Shown here piece by piece: positions 10,328 to 20,431 of a stretch of 64,000 nt of DNA. The notes beneath the pieces were generated by a model. That model had not been told where the DNA came from, did no database searches, and saw nothing but the letters and a program-made list of their open reading frames with translations. Location: positions 398,058-462,057 of the forward strand of contig NZ_BAMT01000002.1 in the NCBI RefSeq assembly GCF_000617925.1, read 5' to 3'. Within the stretch, counting starts at the first letter, position 1. Every line of letters starts with the position of its first letter. Origin of the DNA: Methylobacillus glycogenes JCM 2850 (GTDB lineage: Bacteria; Pseudomonadota; Gammaproteobacteria; Burkholderiales; Methylophilaceae). Position numbers and translations under genes: made by a program.

Positions 10328-10534
10328 ATGGCAACAGGTACCGTAAAGTGGTTTAATGACTCCAAAGGTTTTGGTTTCATTACCCCGGACGATGGTGGCG
10401 ACGATTTGTTCGCTCACTTCTCCGCAATTGTAGAAGCTGGCTACAAGAGTCTTAAAGAAGGTCAACGCGTTTCTTTCGACGTGACCGAAGGTCCAAAGGG
10501 CAAGCAAGCTTCCAATATCCAGAAAGCTGCTTAA
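10328..10534 (+). CDS. Cold-shock protein of the CspA family
   Basis: A 68-residue single cold-shock (OB-fold) domain that binds single-stranded RNA/DNA and melts mRNA secondary structure. Both RNA-binding motifs are present: RNP1 (KGFGFI, residues 16-21) and RNP2 (LFAHF, near 31-35), with the conserved N-terminal GTVKWFND. Length is standard. AAGGAAG lies 7 nt before the ATG. It is a single-gene unit between its own promoter and a strong terminator; which Csp paralogue it is cannot be told from sequence. Confidence 0.93.
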   Translation: MATGTVKWFNDSKGFGFITPDDGGDDLFAHFSAIVEAGYKSLKEGQRVSFDVTEGPKGKQASNIQKAA

Positions 10535-10565
10535 CCCCCGCAGATTGCTAGACTAGCTAGTCTCA

Positions 10566-10605
10566 AAGAAAAAGGCCCGATGCATTGCATCGGGCCTTTT
10601 TCTTT
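10566..10605. terminator. Bidirectional terminator between cspA and icd
   Basis: The perfect stem AAAAAGGCCCGATGCA / TGCATCGGGCCTTTTT with a very short loop has T-runs on both strands. It ends cspA on the plus strand and icd on the minus strand. Confidence 0.9.
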
Positions 10606-10633
10606 GTTGGTTTAAACCGTGTCTCGGCCGTTG

Positions 10634-11872
10634 TTACATGTGCTTGACGATTTCTGCACCAAATTCCGCACTGCCCACTTGCGTGGCGCTTTCCATCTGG
10701 GAGGAGAAGTCATGGGTGACACGTTTTGCGCTGATGGCCTTGGCCACGCCCTGCAATACCAGGTCTGCGGCTTCTGTCCAACCCAAGTGACGCAGTAGCA
10801 TTTCGGCTGACAGAATCAGGGAGCTGGGGTTGGCAATATCTTTGCCCGCAATCTTGGGAGCTGTGCCGTGCGTCGCTTCGAACATGGCCACGGTGTCGGA
10901 AATATTGGCACCGGGGGCTATGCCTATGCCGCCGACCTGGGCCGCCAATGCGTCAGAAATATAGTCACCATTGAGATTCAAGGTGGCGACCACATCGTAA
11001 TCCGCTGGGTGCAGCAGAATTTCCTGTAGGAAGGCATCCGCAATGCAGTCCTTGATGATGATGCCGTTAGGCAGCTTGCACCATGGGCCACCATCAATTT
11101 CCACCGCGCCGAATTCTTCCTTGGCAACTTCATAACCCCAGTTCTTGAAACCACCTTCGGTGAATTTCATGATGTTGCCCTTGTGGGCAATGGTAACTGA
11201 CTTGCGGTTGTTATCGATAGCGTATTGGATGGCCTTGCGCACCAGGCGCTTGCTGCCGTCTACCGAAACTGGCTTGATGCCGATGGCCGATGCTTCAGGG
11301 AAGCGGATCTTTTTGCGCACACCCATATCGCTCAAGAAATCAATCACCTTCTTGACTTCATCGGTACCTGCCGCCCATTCAATACCCGCATAGATATCTT
11401 CAGTGTTCTCACGGAAGATCACCATATCGGTTTTCTCTGGATGCTTGACCGGGCTGGGCACGCCCTGGAAATACTGGATAGGGCGCAGACAGACGTAGAG
11501 GTCCAGCTCCTGGCGCAAAGTCACATTGAGGGAGCGTATGCCGCCACCGACTGGGGTGGTCAGTGGGCCCTTGATGGAGATTACGTATTCCTTGACGGCC
11601 TTAAGAGTTTCATCGGGCAGCCATGTATTGTCGCCATAGACCTTGACTGCTTTTTCACCAGCATAGACTTCCATCCAGGCGATGGCACGCTTGCCACCGT
11701 AGGCCTTGGCCACGGCGCTATCGACCACATGACGCATGGGCGGCGTGATGTCGACGCCGATACCGTCACCTTCAATAAATGGGATAATCGGCTGGTCAGG
11801 GACATTGAGGGAGTTGTCCGCATTGACGGTAATTTTCTCGCCATTGGCAGGCACATTAATTTTTGTAGACAT
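10634..11872 (-). CDS. icd: NADP-dependent isocitrate dehydrogenase
   Basis: Oxidative decarboxylation of isocitrate to 2-oxoglutarate in the TCA cycle. The 412-residue length and sequence match the dimeric E. coli-type enzyme: substrate loop [14 protein letters not shown], whose serine is the AceK phosphorylation site in E. coli; [15 protein letters not shown]; the metal-binding aspartates in the DCIADAFLQ region; and [13 protein letters not shown] for the cofactor. In obligate methylotrophs the TCA cycle is often incomplete and Icd serves glutamate supply; that role is inference here. Monocistronic, between two plus-strand units. Confidence 0.95.
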   Translation of the reverse strand: MSTKINVPANGEKITVNADNSLNVPDQPIIPFIEGDGIGVDITPPMRHVVDSAVAKAYGGKRAIAWMEVYAGEKAVKVYGDNTWLPDETLKAVKEYVISIKGPLTTPVGGGIRSLNVTLRQELDLYVCLRPIQYFQGVPSPVKHPEKTDMVIFRENTEDIYAGIEWAAGTDEVKKVIDFLSDMGVRKKIRFPEASAIGIKPVSVDGSKRLVRKAIQYAIDNNRKSVTIAHKGNIMKFTEGGFKNWGYEVAKEEFGAVEIDGGPWCKLPNGIIIKDCIADAFLQEILLHPADYDVVATLNLNGDYISDALAAQVGGIGIAPGANISDTVAMFEATHGTAPKIAGKDIANPSSLILSAEMLLRHLGWTEAADLVLQGVAKAISAKRVTHDFSSQMESATQVGSAEFGAEIVKHM

Positions 11873-11933
11873 TCAGAACTATCCTATTCAAACGCTATAG
11901 AGATATCAGGCGTAATCATTGCAAGAGACCAAG

Positions 11934-12464
11934 ATGCTGATTTTATTCAACAAGCCCTACGGTGTAATTTGTCAGTTCAGCCCACATGAAAAGCATAAGA
12001 CGCTGAAGGATTATATTGCCCTGCCCGGGGTCTATGCCGCTGGACGGCTGGATACTGACAGTGAAGGTCTGCTCATTTTAACCGATGATGGCAGGCTACA
12101 ACACCGGATATCGCACCCGCGCTATAAAGAATTCAAAACTTACTGGGTGCAAGTCGAGGGCGAACCGGAGGAACAGGCCCTGGCAGCGCTGCGCCGTGGC
12201 GTTGATCTGGGTGATTTTATTACTCAACCCGCCGAAGTGCGGCGCATGGATGAGCCCGCTGGCTTGTGGCCGCGCACGCCACCCATACGCGAACGCAAAG
12301 CCATTCCTACCAGCTGGTTAGAGCTCAAGATCAGTGAGGGCAAAAATCGCCAGGTGCGCAGGATGACCGCCAGTGTTGGTTTGCCCACCTTACGCCTGAT
12401 CCGCTATGCGGTAGGCCAGCATACGCTGGATGGAATTGCGCCCGGGGTTTGGCAGCAGCTGTAA
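11934..12464 (+). CDS. rluE: 23S rRNA pseudouridine(2457) synthase RluE
   Basis: An RsuA/RluB/E/F-family pseudouridine synthase that modifies 23S rRNA position 2457 (E. coli numbering). The 176-residue protein lacks the N-terminal S4 domain, as RluE does. The catalytic aspartate is in [14 protein letters not shown] (near residue 41). RluE-specific stretches are LFNKPYGV at the start, [18 protein letters not shown], and [20 protein letters not shown]. The ATG at 11934 is preferred over the in-frame TTG at 11919. It is divergent from icd. Confidence 0.92.
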   Translation: MLILFNKPYGVICQFSPHEKHKTLKDYIALPGVYAAGRLDTDSEGLLILTDDGRLQHRISHPRYKEFKTYWVQVEGEPEEQALAALRRGVDLGDFITQPAEVRRMDEPAGLWPRTPPIRERKAIPTSWLELKISEGKNRQVRRMTASVGLPTLRLIRYAVGQHTLDGIAPGVWQQL

Positions 12465-12575
12465 AGTCCTGGAAACAGACTTCAGGCCTTAGCCGCAGTG
12501 CTGGGCGGGTCATGGCTAAAGCCGGATATGCTAAACTTGCGGTTTGACTGCAAACCCCAGATAAAGAGACAGACC

Positions 12576-13661
12576 ATGTCCGGCAATAGCATAGGCACCT
12601 TGTTCACCCTGACTTCTTTTGGCGAATCCCATGGCCCGGCCATAGGCGGCGTTGTGGATGGCTGCCCGCCAGGATTGGAGCTGTCTGCAGCAGATATCCA
12701 GATTGAACTGGACAGGCGCAAGCCCGGCACTTCACGCCATGTGACCCAGCGGCAGGAGCCTGATACGGTAGAAATACTTTCAGGCGTATTCGAAGGCAAG
12801 ACCACGGGCACGCCCATAGGCTTGCTGATCCGTAACCAGGATCAACGCAGCCAGGACTACGGCAAGATTGCTGAGACATTCCGCCCTGGACATGCCGATT
12901 ACACCTATTGGCAGAAATACGGCATTCGCGATTACCGTGGCGGTGGTCGCTCCAGCGCTAGAGAAACCGCAGTCAGAGTGGCCGCGGGTGCCATCGCCAA
13001 GAAATGGCTGAAGCAGCGCTACGGTGTGGTTATTCGTGGCTATATGAGCCAGCTTGGCGAAATCCAGGTGCCTTTCAGCAGCTGGGATGAAGTGCATAAC
13101 AATCCCTTCTTTGCCGCGGATGCTGCCAGCATTCCCCAACTTGAAGCTTATCTCGACCAAGTGCGTCATGAGCGTGATTCGGTAGGCGCGCGTATCACCG
13201 TTGTCGCTGACAATGTGCCAGTGGGTTGGGGTGAGCCAGTGTATGACAGGCTGGATGCCGATATCGCCCATGCGATGATGGGCATCAATGCCGCCAAGGG
13301 CGTTGAGATAGGTGATGGTTTTGCCAGCGTGGCGCAGCGTGGCTCCCTGCATGGGGATGAGTTGACGCCCAATGGTTTCAGCAGCAATCATGCTGGCGGT
13401 GTGCTAGGGGGGATTTCCAGCGGCCAGGCAATTGTTGCGCATGTCGCCTTCAAGCCTACTTCCAGCATTCCACAATTACGCCATTCCATCGATAAACAAG
13501 GCCAGGCAATGGAAATGCAGACCACGGGCCGTCATGACCCCTGCGTTGGTGTGCGCGCTACCCCCATCGTTGAGGCGATGTTAGCCCTGGTGCTGATGGA
13601 TCATGCCTTGCGTCATCGTGCCCAGAATGCCGATGTCGCAGTCGATACCATCAAGATTTAG
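12576..13661 (+). CDS. aroC: Chorismate synthase AroC
   Basis: Converts 5-enolpyruvylshikimate 3-phosphate to chorismate using reduced FMN; the final shared step of aromatic biosynthesis. At 361 residues it has the exact length of E. coli AroC. Signatures are [18 protein letters not shown] near the N-terminus, [13 protein letters not shown] (the FMN-binding [11 protein letters not shown] motif, near residue 125) and [11 protein letters not shown] near the C-terminus. AAAGAGA precedes the ATG at 12576. The frame is open further upstream, but that extension has no family resemblance. Confidence 0.95.
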   Translation: MSGNSIGTLFTLTSFGESHGPAIGGVVDGCPPGLELSAADIQIELDRRKPGTSRHVTQRQEPDTVEILSGVFEGKTTGTPIGLLIRNQDQRSQDYGKIAETFRPGHADYTYWQKYGIRDYRGGGRSSARETAVRVAAGAIAKKWLKQRYGVVIRGYMSQLGEIQVPFSSWDEVHNNPFFAADAASIPQLEAYLDQVRHERDSVGARITVVADNVPVGWGEPVYDRLDADIAHAMMGINAAKGVEIGDGFASVAQRGSLHGDELTPNGFSSNHAGGVLGGISSGQAIVAHVAFKPTSSIPQLRHSIDKQGQAMEMQTTGRHDPCVGVRATPIVEAMLALVLMDHALRHRAQNADVAVDTIKI

Positions 13662-13744
13662 GGCTTGCAGCTCATGTTCAGGGGCAGCTTGCACCTATGT
13701 GAGGACAGCTCGCTGCTAAAGCCATCCCTGAGCTGGGTCTGGGC

Positions 13745-14890
13745 GTGAGTCAGAATACGCTGCCTTACTGGCGGCTCTCAGGCTTTTACTTCGCCTATTT
13801 CGGTTTCGTCGGGGCGTTTACCCCCTTTTGGACTTTGTACCTTAAGTCCCTCTCCTTTAGCGCCTTTCAAATCGCGATTCTGATGTCGCTGTTCCAGGTG
13901 GCACGCAGTTTCTCGCCCAGTCTTTGGGGCTGGGTAGCAGACAGGCGTGGCCATCGTGTGCCGATTATCCAATGGTTGGCTGGCGCTAGTCTGGTCGCTT
14001 ACCTAGGTGTGTTTTTTGGTGAAAGTTTTTACTGGCTGTTTGCGGTGATGCTGACGCTGAGCTTTTTCTGGAGCGCCTCTTTGCCTCTGATAGAGGCAGT
14101 AACCTTAGGGCATCTGGGCGATAGGCTGGATCGCTACGGACATATCCGGCTTTGGGGCTCCATAGGATTTGTTGTGGCCGTCATTGGTCTGGGTTACGCC
14201 TTGCAGTATGTGGGCATGATGGCGCTGCTGTGGGTGATTTTTGCCTTGCTGGCAGGCGTGTGGGCCCTGTCCTGGCGCTTGTCCGATCCCTTGGTCTCCT
14301 TGCAGCAGGAAGGCGATAGTACCTGGTGGGCCATTCTCAAGCGCCGTGAAGTAATTGCCTTGATGGCGGCGTGTTTTACCATGTCTGCAGCACACGGCGT
14401 TTATTACACTTTCTATTCCATTTATCTGGTTGACCATGGTTACAGCAAAGATGCGATAGGCTGGCTGTGGGCGCTGGGTGTGGCCTGTGAAATCATGGTG
14501 TTTTTGAATATGCCACGCCTGACGGCGCGCTTTGGCTTACGTCGCATCATGCTGGCCAGTCTGTTTCTGGCCTTTGTGCGCTTCTTCGTGATTGGCTGGG
14601 CGGTCGATGTCTGGTGGCTGATCGTGCTCGCACAAACGCTGCATGCCGCCACTTTTGGCTCTTATCATGCGGCAGCCGTGGCGCTGACGCATAGATACTT
14701 CAAGGGCAGGCATCAATCCAAGGGTCAGGGGCTATACACCAGCATCTCCTACGGCGTCGGTGGCACCTTGGGCGCGGTGGTCAGCGGCTTTGCCTGGGAA
14801 AGCCTGGGGCCTAGCTGGACATTTACCGCATCCGCACTCTGCGCTATGCTCGGTTTTATCTTTTTCATGTTCGTGATGCGGCCCGAATAA
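13745..14890 (+). CDS. MFS transporter of the HcaT-like (MFS_1-like) group
   Basis: A 381-residue integral membrane protein with about 12 predicted hydrophobic helices and the loop 2-3 motif GWVADRRGHR of the major facilitator superfamily. Its start (YWRLSGFYFAYFGFVGAFTP) and overall character resemble the phenylpropionate/nucleoside-H+ symporter-like group (HcaT and LacY-like relatives). The substrate cannot be inferred; homologues in betaproteobacteria are generally uncharacterised. The start is GTG at 13745. It ends 9 nt before the retropepsin-like gene, so the two may be co-transcribed. Confidence 0.75.
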   Translation: MSQNTLPYWRLSGFYFAYFGFVGAFTPFWTLYLKSLSFSAFQIAILMSLFQVARSFSPSLWGWVADRRGHRVPIIQWLAGASLVAYLGVFFGESFYWLFAVMLTLSFFWSASLPLIEAVTLGHLGDRLDRYGHIRLWGSIGFVVAVIGLGYALQYVGMMALLWVIFALLAGVWALSWRLSDPLVSLQQEGDSTWWAILKRREVIALMAACFTMSAAHGVYYTFYSIYLVDHGYSKDAIGWLWALGVACEIMVFLNMPRLTARFGLRRIMLASLFLAFVRFFVIGWAVDVWWLIVLAQTLHAATFGSYHAAAVALTHRYFKGRHQSKGQGLYTSISYGVGGTLGAVVSGFAWESLGPSWTFTASALCAMLGFIFFMFVMRPE

Positions 14891-14899
14891 AGGATATTG

Positions 14900-15547
14900 A
14901 TGAGAGCTTGTTGGATAGCAGTGTCGTTATTCTTTGCCTCCTTGGTAGCGCAAGCCGAAACCCAGATCAATATTGTCGGCTTGTTTCATGGTAAGGCGGT
15001 AATGGTCATTAATGGTGGCAAGCCGCGCACTTTGTCCGAGAATGATATTAGCCCAGAGGGCGTCAAGCTGATCTCCGCCAATAGTGAAAAAGCCGTGGTT
15101 GAGGCGGAAGGCCGCAGGCGTGAGCTGGGCATGGGGCAGGCGGTTTCCATTGCTGGGCCTAATGTCAGCTCGGGGGCTGCTAGTGTCACTCTCTATGCTG
15201 ATTCCACCGGGCATCATTTCGCTGATGGTCAGATTAATGGCATGACCTTGCGTTTTCTCGTGGATACTGGCGCCTCTGCGATTGTGCTCAATAGCGGTGA
15301 TGCACGTTATGCCAAAATAGATTACAAGCGCGGTACGCCAGTGTCTGTGCAGACTGCCAATGGGGTTGCCGATGCCTATAGGGTGGTGATCAATAGCGTC
15401 AAGCTCAATGGTTTGGTGTTGAGCCAGGTCGATGGTCTGGTGATGGAAGGGGGGTCCCCAAGCGTGGTGTTGCTGGGCATGAGCGCGCTTAACCGGGTGG
15501 AAATGAAGCGTGATGGCATTGCCCTGACCTTGATCAAGAAATATTGA
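14900..15547 (+). CDS. Retropepsin-like aspartic protease, exported
   Basis: A 215-residue protein with an N-terminal signal peptide (RACWIAVSLFFASLVAQA) and, in the C-terminal half, a clan AA retropepsin-like domain. The catalytic triad FLVDTGASAIVL sits near residue 120, the flap region follows (VQTANGVADAY), and LLGMSALNRVE forms the closing hydrophobic-G motif. This matches the bacterial TIGR02281-type family: one aspartate per chain, active as a dimer. The N-terminal 90 residues are a separate beta-rich region. AAAGGA is 6 nt before the ATG at 14900. Substrate unknown. Confidence 0.78.
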   Translation: MRACWIAVSLFFASLVAQAETQINIVGLFHGKAVMVINGGKPRTLSENDISPEGVKLISANSEKAVVEAEGRRRELGMGQAVSIAGPNVSSGAASVTLYADSTGHHFADGQINGMTLRFLVDTGASAIVLNSGDARYAKIDYKRGTPVSVQTANGVADAYRVVINSVKLNGLVLSQVDGLVMEGGSPSVVLLGMSALNRVEMKRDGIALTLIKKY

Positions 15548-15558
15548 TGTATACGCAC

Positions 15559-15601
15559 AGCAATAAAAAACGGCAGCCTGGGCTGCCGTTTTTTATTGCT
15601 G
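15559..15601. terminator. Bidirectional terminator after the retropepsin-like gene and folE2
   Basis: Perfect stem AGCAATAAAAAACGGCAGCC / GGCTGCCGTTTTTTATTGCT with only a few loop bases; T6 on both strands. It separates convergent genes. Confidence 0.9.
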
Positions 15602-15627
15602 CTAGTCGGCTAGCGACTCAGAGCTGA

Positions 15628-16425
15628 TTAGCGCTTTTTCTTTTCAATCAAGGCATAAGCCGAGTGATTGTGGATGGATTCGAAGTTTTCAGATTCCACG
15701 GTATAAGCGTCTATCTTCTTTTCAGCGTTAAGCTGGGCAGCCACGTCACGCACAATGTCTTCAACAAACTTGGGATTGTCGTAAGCACGTTCGGTGACGT
15801 ATTTTTCGTCAGGGCGCTTGAGCAGGCCATAGACTTCGCAAGAGGCTTGATCTTCAACCAGGCGAATAATGTCTTCAACCCAGATGAAGTCATTGATCAA
15901 GGCGGTCACAGTTACGTGTGAACGTTGATTGTGTGCGCCGTAATCGGAAATCTTCTTGGAGCATGGGCAGAGGCTGGTTACTGGCACCACGACCTTGACC
16001 GTAATGTCATATTTGCCCTGATTGATCTCGCCGATGAAGGTGACTTCGTAATCAGACAGGCTCTCTACACCAGAAACCGGAGCCGCTTTGTTGACGAAGT
16101 AGGGGAAGGTCATTTCCACATGGCCGGACTCAGCGTCCAGGCGCTCCACCATTGCACGCAGAATACTTTCAAACGAGTCTACGGAGATCTCGCGCTCGTT
16201 CATGTTGAGAATCTCAACAAAGCGCGACATGTGCGTACCCTTGAAGTTGTGCGGCAGGAATACATACATATTGAATGTAGCCACGGTGTGCTGCACACCG
16301 CCGGTCTTGTCCTTGACCTTGACCGGATGACGTATGGATTTGATCCCTACCTTGTCAATGGCGAGCTGCCGGGTATCCGGGGTGTTCTGCACATCTTCAA
16401 TGGGTGGAATGGAGGGTTGGTTCAT
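15628..16425 (-). CDS. folE2: GTP cyclohydrolase FolE2 (type IB)
   Basis: First step of tetrahydrofolate synthesis, GTP to dihydroneopterin triphosphate. The 265-residue protein belongs to the COG1469 FolE2 family, structurally distinct from the zinc enzyme FolE. FolE2 uses other metals and often substitutes under zinc limitation. Family stretches include [22 protein letters not shown], the metal-ligand segment [20 protein letters not shown] (Cys/His) and the C-terminal [14 protein letters not shown]. No canonical FolE is in the window, so whether this is the only cyclohydrolase is unknown. I see no Zur-type operator upstream. Confidence 0.92.
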   Translation of the reverse strand: MNQPSIPPIEDVQNTPDTRQLAIDKVGIKSIRHPVKVKDKTGGVQHTVATFNMYVFLPHNFKGTHMSRFVEILNMNEREISVDSFESILRAMVERLDAESGHVEMTFPYFVNKAAPVSGVESLSDYEVTFIGEINQGKYDITVKVVVPVTSLCPCSKKISDYGAHNQRSHVTVTALINDFIWVEDIIRLVEDQASCEVYGLLKRPDEKYVTERAYDNPKFVEDIVRDVAAQLNAEKKIDAYTVESENFESIHNHSAYALIEKKKR

Positions 16426-16503
16426 GGCGTTCCTGAAGAGCTATAAGTTAAATGCTTGAAGTTGAATACTTGAGCCAATTGCGCTGGCTAATAGTTGAGT
16501 ATA

Positions 16504-18348
16504 CTACTTGGTTAATCTTTTCTCAATTGCAGCGACTATGCCTGCAGCGTTAAGACCGCATTCGGCCAGCATGGTTTCATGCACGCCATGCTCTATGAAA
16601 GTATCAGGTAAACCCAGGCATAGCGTGGCTGTGTTCAGTCCCAACGCTTGCATGGCTTCCATCACGGCAGCGCCTGCGCCACCCATAATGGTGTTTTCTT
16701 CTATGGTGACAATCAACTCATGTTGCTGAGCCAGGGTTTGCACCGTGGCGATATCCAGCGGCTTGACGAAGCGCATATTGGCGACAGTGGCATCCAGTGT
16801 TTCCGCTGCCTGTAGCGCAGGGCTGAGCATGCTGCCGAAAGCTAAAATAGCCACGCGGCTACCTGTCCTGCGTATCTCCGCCTTGCCAATGGGTAACGCC
16901 TGCATTTGTTTGCTAATGCTGACACCAGTGCCACTGCCGCGCGGGTAGCGCACTGCGGAGGGGCCCTCATGCTGGTAGGCGGTATACAACATTTGCCTGC
17001 ATTCGTTTTCATCGCTGGGCGTCATGATGACAATATTGGGGATGCAGCGCAGGAAACTCAAATCAAAGCTGCCCGCATGGGTAGGCCCATCCGCGCCCAC
17101 CAAGCCAGCACGGTCTATGGCAAACACCACTGGCAGGTTTTGCAGGGCGATATCATGGATGAACTGATCGTAAGCGCGTTGCAGGAAGGTGGAGTAGATG
17201 GCCACCACAGGTTTGAGGCCATCACAGGCCATGCCCGCGGCAAAAGTCAGCGCGTGCTGTTCAGCAATGCCCACATCATAGAAACGTTCAGGGAAACGCT
17301 CGGCAAAGGCATTTAGGCCCGAGCCATCGCACATGGCGGGGGTAATGCCGATCAGGCGTACGTCCTGTTCCGCCATATCCACCAACCAGTCACTGAATAC
17401 CTGGGTGTAGGTCTTCTTGCCGGAAGATGCAGTGGCGCAACCATTGCTGGGGTCAAACTTGCCCACGCCATGATATTTGCCAGGATTATCCTCGGCAGGT
17501 TGATAGCCGTGGCCTTTTTGCGTGGCAACATGCAGGAATTGTGGGCCTTTGAGCTCACGTATGTTTTTCAGCGTGGTGATCAGGACATCAAGGTCATGAC
17601 CATCAATCGGGCCTATGTAATTGAAACCGAACTCTTCAAACAAAGTGCCAGGGGTGACCATGCCTTTGACATGCTCTTCGGCACGCTTGGCAAATTCCCG
17701 TACTGGAGGCACAACATTCAGGACTTTTTCACCCGAACGACGCATGGTGGTATACAGGCGACCAGATAACAGCTTGGCCAGGTAATTGTTCAACGCGCCT
17801 ACATTGGGCGAAATCGACATATCGTTGTCATTGAGGATGACCAGAATATTGGTATCCATCGCACCCGCATTGTTCAGCGCTTCAAAAGCCATACCCGCAG
17901 TCATGGCGCCATCGCCTATGATGGCGACAGAGCGGCGCTCCAGCCCGGCTTTTTGCGCGGCAACCGCCATGCCCAGTGCGGCAGAGATGGAGGTGCTGGA
18001 GTGCCCCGTGCCAAAGGTGTCATAAGCACTTTCGCTGCGGCGTGGGAATCCGGCAATGCCTTGTGGCTTGCGCAACTCGCTCATGGCCTCACGGCGGCCA
18101 GTCAGTATCTTGTGCGGGTAGGTCTGGTGACCTACATCCCACACCAGGCGGTCTTCTGGCGTGTTGAACACATAATGCAGCGCGATGGTGAGTTCAACCA
18201 CCCCCAGGTTGGAGGAAAGATGACCACCAGTCTGTGACACGCTGTTGACCAGAAACTCACGCAGTTCGCTTGCCAGTGCATGTAGTTCTTTGCGCTCCAG
18301 CTTGCGCAGTTGCTCGGGGCTTTGAATAGTATCCAGCAGTTTGCTCAT
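16504..18348 (-). CDS. dxs: 1-deoxy-D-xylulose-5-phosphate synthase
   Basis: A thiamine-diphosphate enzyme that condenses pyruvate and glyceraldehyde 3-phosphate, the entry step of the MEP isoprenoid pathway. The 614-residue length is standard. Features: [20 protein letters not shown] near the N-terminus, the ThDP motif [18 protein letters not shown], the central [17 protein letters not shown] containing the catalytic Glu, and the C-terminal transketolase domain. It directly follows ispA on the same strand, and the two plus xseB form the common xseB-ispA-dxs operon. Confidence 0.96.
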   Translation of the reverse strand: MSKLLDTIQSPEQLRKLERKELHALASELREFLVNSVSQTGGHLSSNLGVVELTIALHYVFNTPEDRLVWDVGHQTYPHKILTGRREAMSELRKPQGIAGFPRRSESAYDTFGTGHSSTSISAALGMAVAAQKAGLERRSVAIIGDGAMTAGMAFEALNNAGAMDTNILVILNDNDMSISPNVGALNNYLAKLLSGRLYTTMRRSGEKVLNVVPPVREFAKRAEEHVKGMVTPGTLFEEFGFNYIGPIDGHDLDVLITTLKNIRELKGPQFLHVATQKGHGYQPAEDNPGKYHGVGKFDPSNGCATASSGKKTYTQVFSDWLVDMAEQDVRLIGITPAMCDGSGLNAFAERFPERFYDVGIAEQHALTFAAGMACDGLKPVVAIYSTFLQRAYDQFIHDIALQNLPVVFAIDRAGLVGADGPTHAGSFDLSFLRCIPNIVIMTPSDENECRQMLYTAYQHEGPSAVRYPRGSGTGVSISKQMQALPIGKAEIRRTGSRVAILAFGSMLSPALQAAETLDATVANMRFVKPLDIATVQTLAQQHELIVTIEENTIMGGAGAAVMEAMQALGLNTATLCLGLPDTFIEHGVHETMLAECGLNAAGIVAAIEKRLTK

Positions 18349-18359
18349 GTCAGGCGGGC

Positions 18360-19250
18360 TCAGAAGCTGCGTTGTGTGATGAAAGTGGCCAGCTGTCTCA
18401 GTGGCGTGGCAGCGTCACCATACTCCGCCAGGGGCGTGAGGGCGTTTTCCAGTAATTCTTGCGCCAATTGCTTGGCGCGCTCTATGCCCAAAATGGTGAC
18501 ATAGGTGGGCTTGTCGCTTTGGGCATCCTTGCCTGCGGTTTTACCCAGAGTTTCGCTGTCGGCTTCGGCGTCAAGAATATCATCCACCACCTGGAAAGCC
18601 AGGCCTATGGATTGGGCATAATGATCTATGGCCTGTAGTTTTTGCGGGTCTAGTTGCGGCGCACAATGGGCACCCAGCAGGGCCGCAGCGCGAATCAGCG
18701 CCCCGGTTTTATGGATGTGCATGTATTCAAGTTCGGACTGATCCAAAGGCTTGCCTACGCTGGCGAGATCAATGGCCTGACCTCCCGCCATGCCGCGTGA
18801 GCCACTGGCGATGGCCAGTAAATTGAGCATTTCAAGTTGCCTATGGGCATCAGTACACAAACCTGGCGTAGCCAGAGATTGGAAGGCCAGCGTTTGCAGG
18901 GCGTCACCTACCAACAAGGCTGTCGCGTCATCATAACGTTTGTGACACGAAGGTTTGCCGCGGCGCAGATCATCGTCATCCATACAGGGCATGTCATCAT
19001 GCACCAGCGAGTAAGCGTGTATCAGCTCCACAGCGGCGGCGGCAATATCTACCTTGGCAGCATCTGCGCCACACAAGGCGCCGGCAGCATGGGCGAGCAG
19101 GGCGCGCACCCGCTTGCCGCCGCCGAGCACGGCATAACGCATGGCTTCATGCAGGCGGTCAGGGGCAATGTTGGCAGCTGGCAGCACAGTGTCCAGCACA
19201 TCTTCCATACGTTGTTGTATGTGTAGGGCCCAGCTTTGGAAATCGGTCAT
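18360..19250 (-). CDS. ispA: Farnesyl diphosphate synthase IspA
   Basis: Short-chain trans-prenyl diphosphate synthase producing FPP from IPP and DMAPP. The 296-residue protein has the first Asp-rich motif in [16 protein letters not shown] (the DDx4D form typical of bacterial FPPS), GGGKRVR for IPP binding, and the second Asp motif [11 protein letters not shown]. Its start overlaps the xseB stop by 4 nt (ATGA), and dxs follows 11 nt later. Confidence 0.94.
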   Translation of the reverse strand: MTDFQSWALHIQQRMEDVLDTVLPAANIAPDRLHEAMRYAVLGGGKRVRALLAHAAGALCGADAAKVDIAAAAVELIHAYSLVHDDMPCMDDDDLRRGKPSCHKRYDDATALLVGDALQTLAFQSLATPGLCTDAHRQLEMLNLLAIASGSRGMAGGQAIDLASVGKPLDQSELEYMHIHKTGALIRAAALLGAHCAPQLDPQKLQAIDHYAQSIGLAFQVVDDILDAEADSETLGKTAGKDAQSDKPTYVTILGIERAKQLAQELLENALTPLAEYGDAATPLRQLATFITQRSF

Positions 19251-19504
19251 TTAGTATCGGTATAGGCTTGTAGCTGATTGGACTCATTGAGGATGCGCAC
19301 TTGCTGCTCGACATCGGCCAGTGATTTCTGGCAATGCAGCAATAGCTCTGAGCCGCGCTTGTAAGCGGCCAGCGATTGCTCAAGCGGAAGCTGGCCGGAT
19401 TCTATCTGCCCGACCAATTGCTCGAGTTCTGTCATGGCATCTTCAAAGGCCAGGGCCTCAAACATGCTCGCCTGTTGGTCGTCAGCTTTGGTTTTTTTGC
19501 TCAT
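19247..19504 (-). CDS. xseB: Exodeoxyribonuclease VII small subunit XseB
   Basis: Small subunit of ExoVII, which degrades single-stranded DNA to oligonucleotides with XseA. The 85-residue protein has a charged N-terminus and the family core FEDAMTELEQLVGQIESGQL followed by PLEQSLAAYKRGSELL, an antiparallel helical hairpin. The ATG at 19504 is chosen because MSKKTK matches usual XseB starts; an in-frame ATG at 19531 is possible. It is the first gene of the xseB-ispA-dxs operon; XseA is not in the window. Confidence 0.9.
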   Translation of the reverse strand: MSKKTKADDQQASMFEALAFEDAMTELEQLVGQIESGQLPLEQSLAAYKRGSELLLHCQKSLADVEQQVRILNESNQLQAYTDTK

Positions 19505-19626
19505 GAGTACAACTGGGGCAGGATTGCGCATGTTGGCTTGAACCCTGGGCGTAAACCCCTGCCAGTGCGGCCTGCGTTATTGAAAATAGGCACGATTTTA
19601 CGCTGATCCGCCGCTATAGACCATGA

Positions 19627-20294
19627 TTAAGTTGATGTTATGGCTAAGCGCGGCTGCAAGAAGGCACGGATATCCTGAATTTCTTCCATGGAAACCGAAT
19701 GCGGCATGGCATATTCATGCAGGTTTACTTGGTAACCCTGTTGCTGCAATGCACGTGCAGAGGCATGACAGCGTTCCAGGCTGATGACGTTGTCTGCCGT
19801 GCCGTGCGCCATATAAATGGGGATTTGGCGGTTGGCAACGCTGGCCTCACTCGCCAGGGTGTCTGCCAGCGGCAGGTAAGTCGATAAAGCCAGCACGCTA
19901 GCCAAAGGCTGAGGATGGCGCAAAGCCGTATGCAGCGCGATTGCCCCACCCTGGGAAAAGCCTGCCAGCGTAATGCGCTCGCTGGGGATGCCGCGCTGGA
20001 TTTCATTGGCGATCAAGGCATTGATGGCGTGTTGCGTTGCTTGTATGCCGACGGCATCTTGCTTGAAATCAGCGCCAAAGCCATAGATGTCATACCAGGC
20101 GGGCATGACATAACCCTGGTTGACTGTGACTGGAATGCTGGGCGCATGCGGCAGAATAAAGCGCGTGTTGGCTAGCGCCAGCTCCTGCACGATGGGGGCA
20201 AAGTCATGACCATCAGCCCTAGTCCGTGTAGCAGGATCACCGTGTTATGGATGGGTTCTGCAGCAGCAAGTTCTATAAAATCCAGCAAGGCCAT
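19627..20294 (-). CDS. Alpha/beta-hydrolase carboxylesterase (frame break near 20218)
   Basis: Cytosolic serine esterase of the phospholipase/carboxylesterase (EstB/acyl-protein thioesterase-like) family. The nucleophile elbow is GFSQGG, the acid is the D of GTADNVISL, and the histidine is in YAMPHSVSMEEI. The oxyanion segment VILLHGLGADGHDFAPIVQE is split by a frame break at 20217-20219: on the coding strand CTAGGGCTG must become CTAGGGGCTG. Corrected length is 222 residues, normal for the family. The ATG at 20294 follows GGAAA and gives a typical N-terminus. Natural substrate unknown. Confidence 0.82.
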
Positions 20295-20431
20295 GAGGTT
20301 TCCAGTTGATTGCAAAACCTGCATTTTGCCACGCATAGCAGGTTCCATGCGCGGCAAGCCTGGGCTGGGTGCCTGTTGGCATGCATTTAGGCTATGCTTA
20401 ATGCCTTACTATAAGCTCCTTTGCCTGGCAT

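Noticed and set aside
11225..11989. Long plus-strand open frame (254 codons) across icd
   Set aside because: It is antisense to a full-length, well-recognised icd, has no family resemblance and no ribosome-binding site; a shadow of a GC-rich codon pattern.
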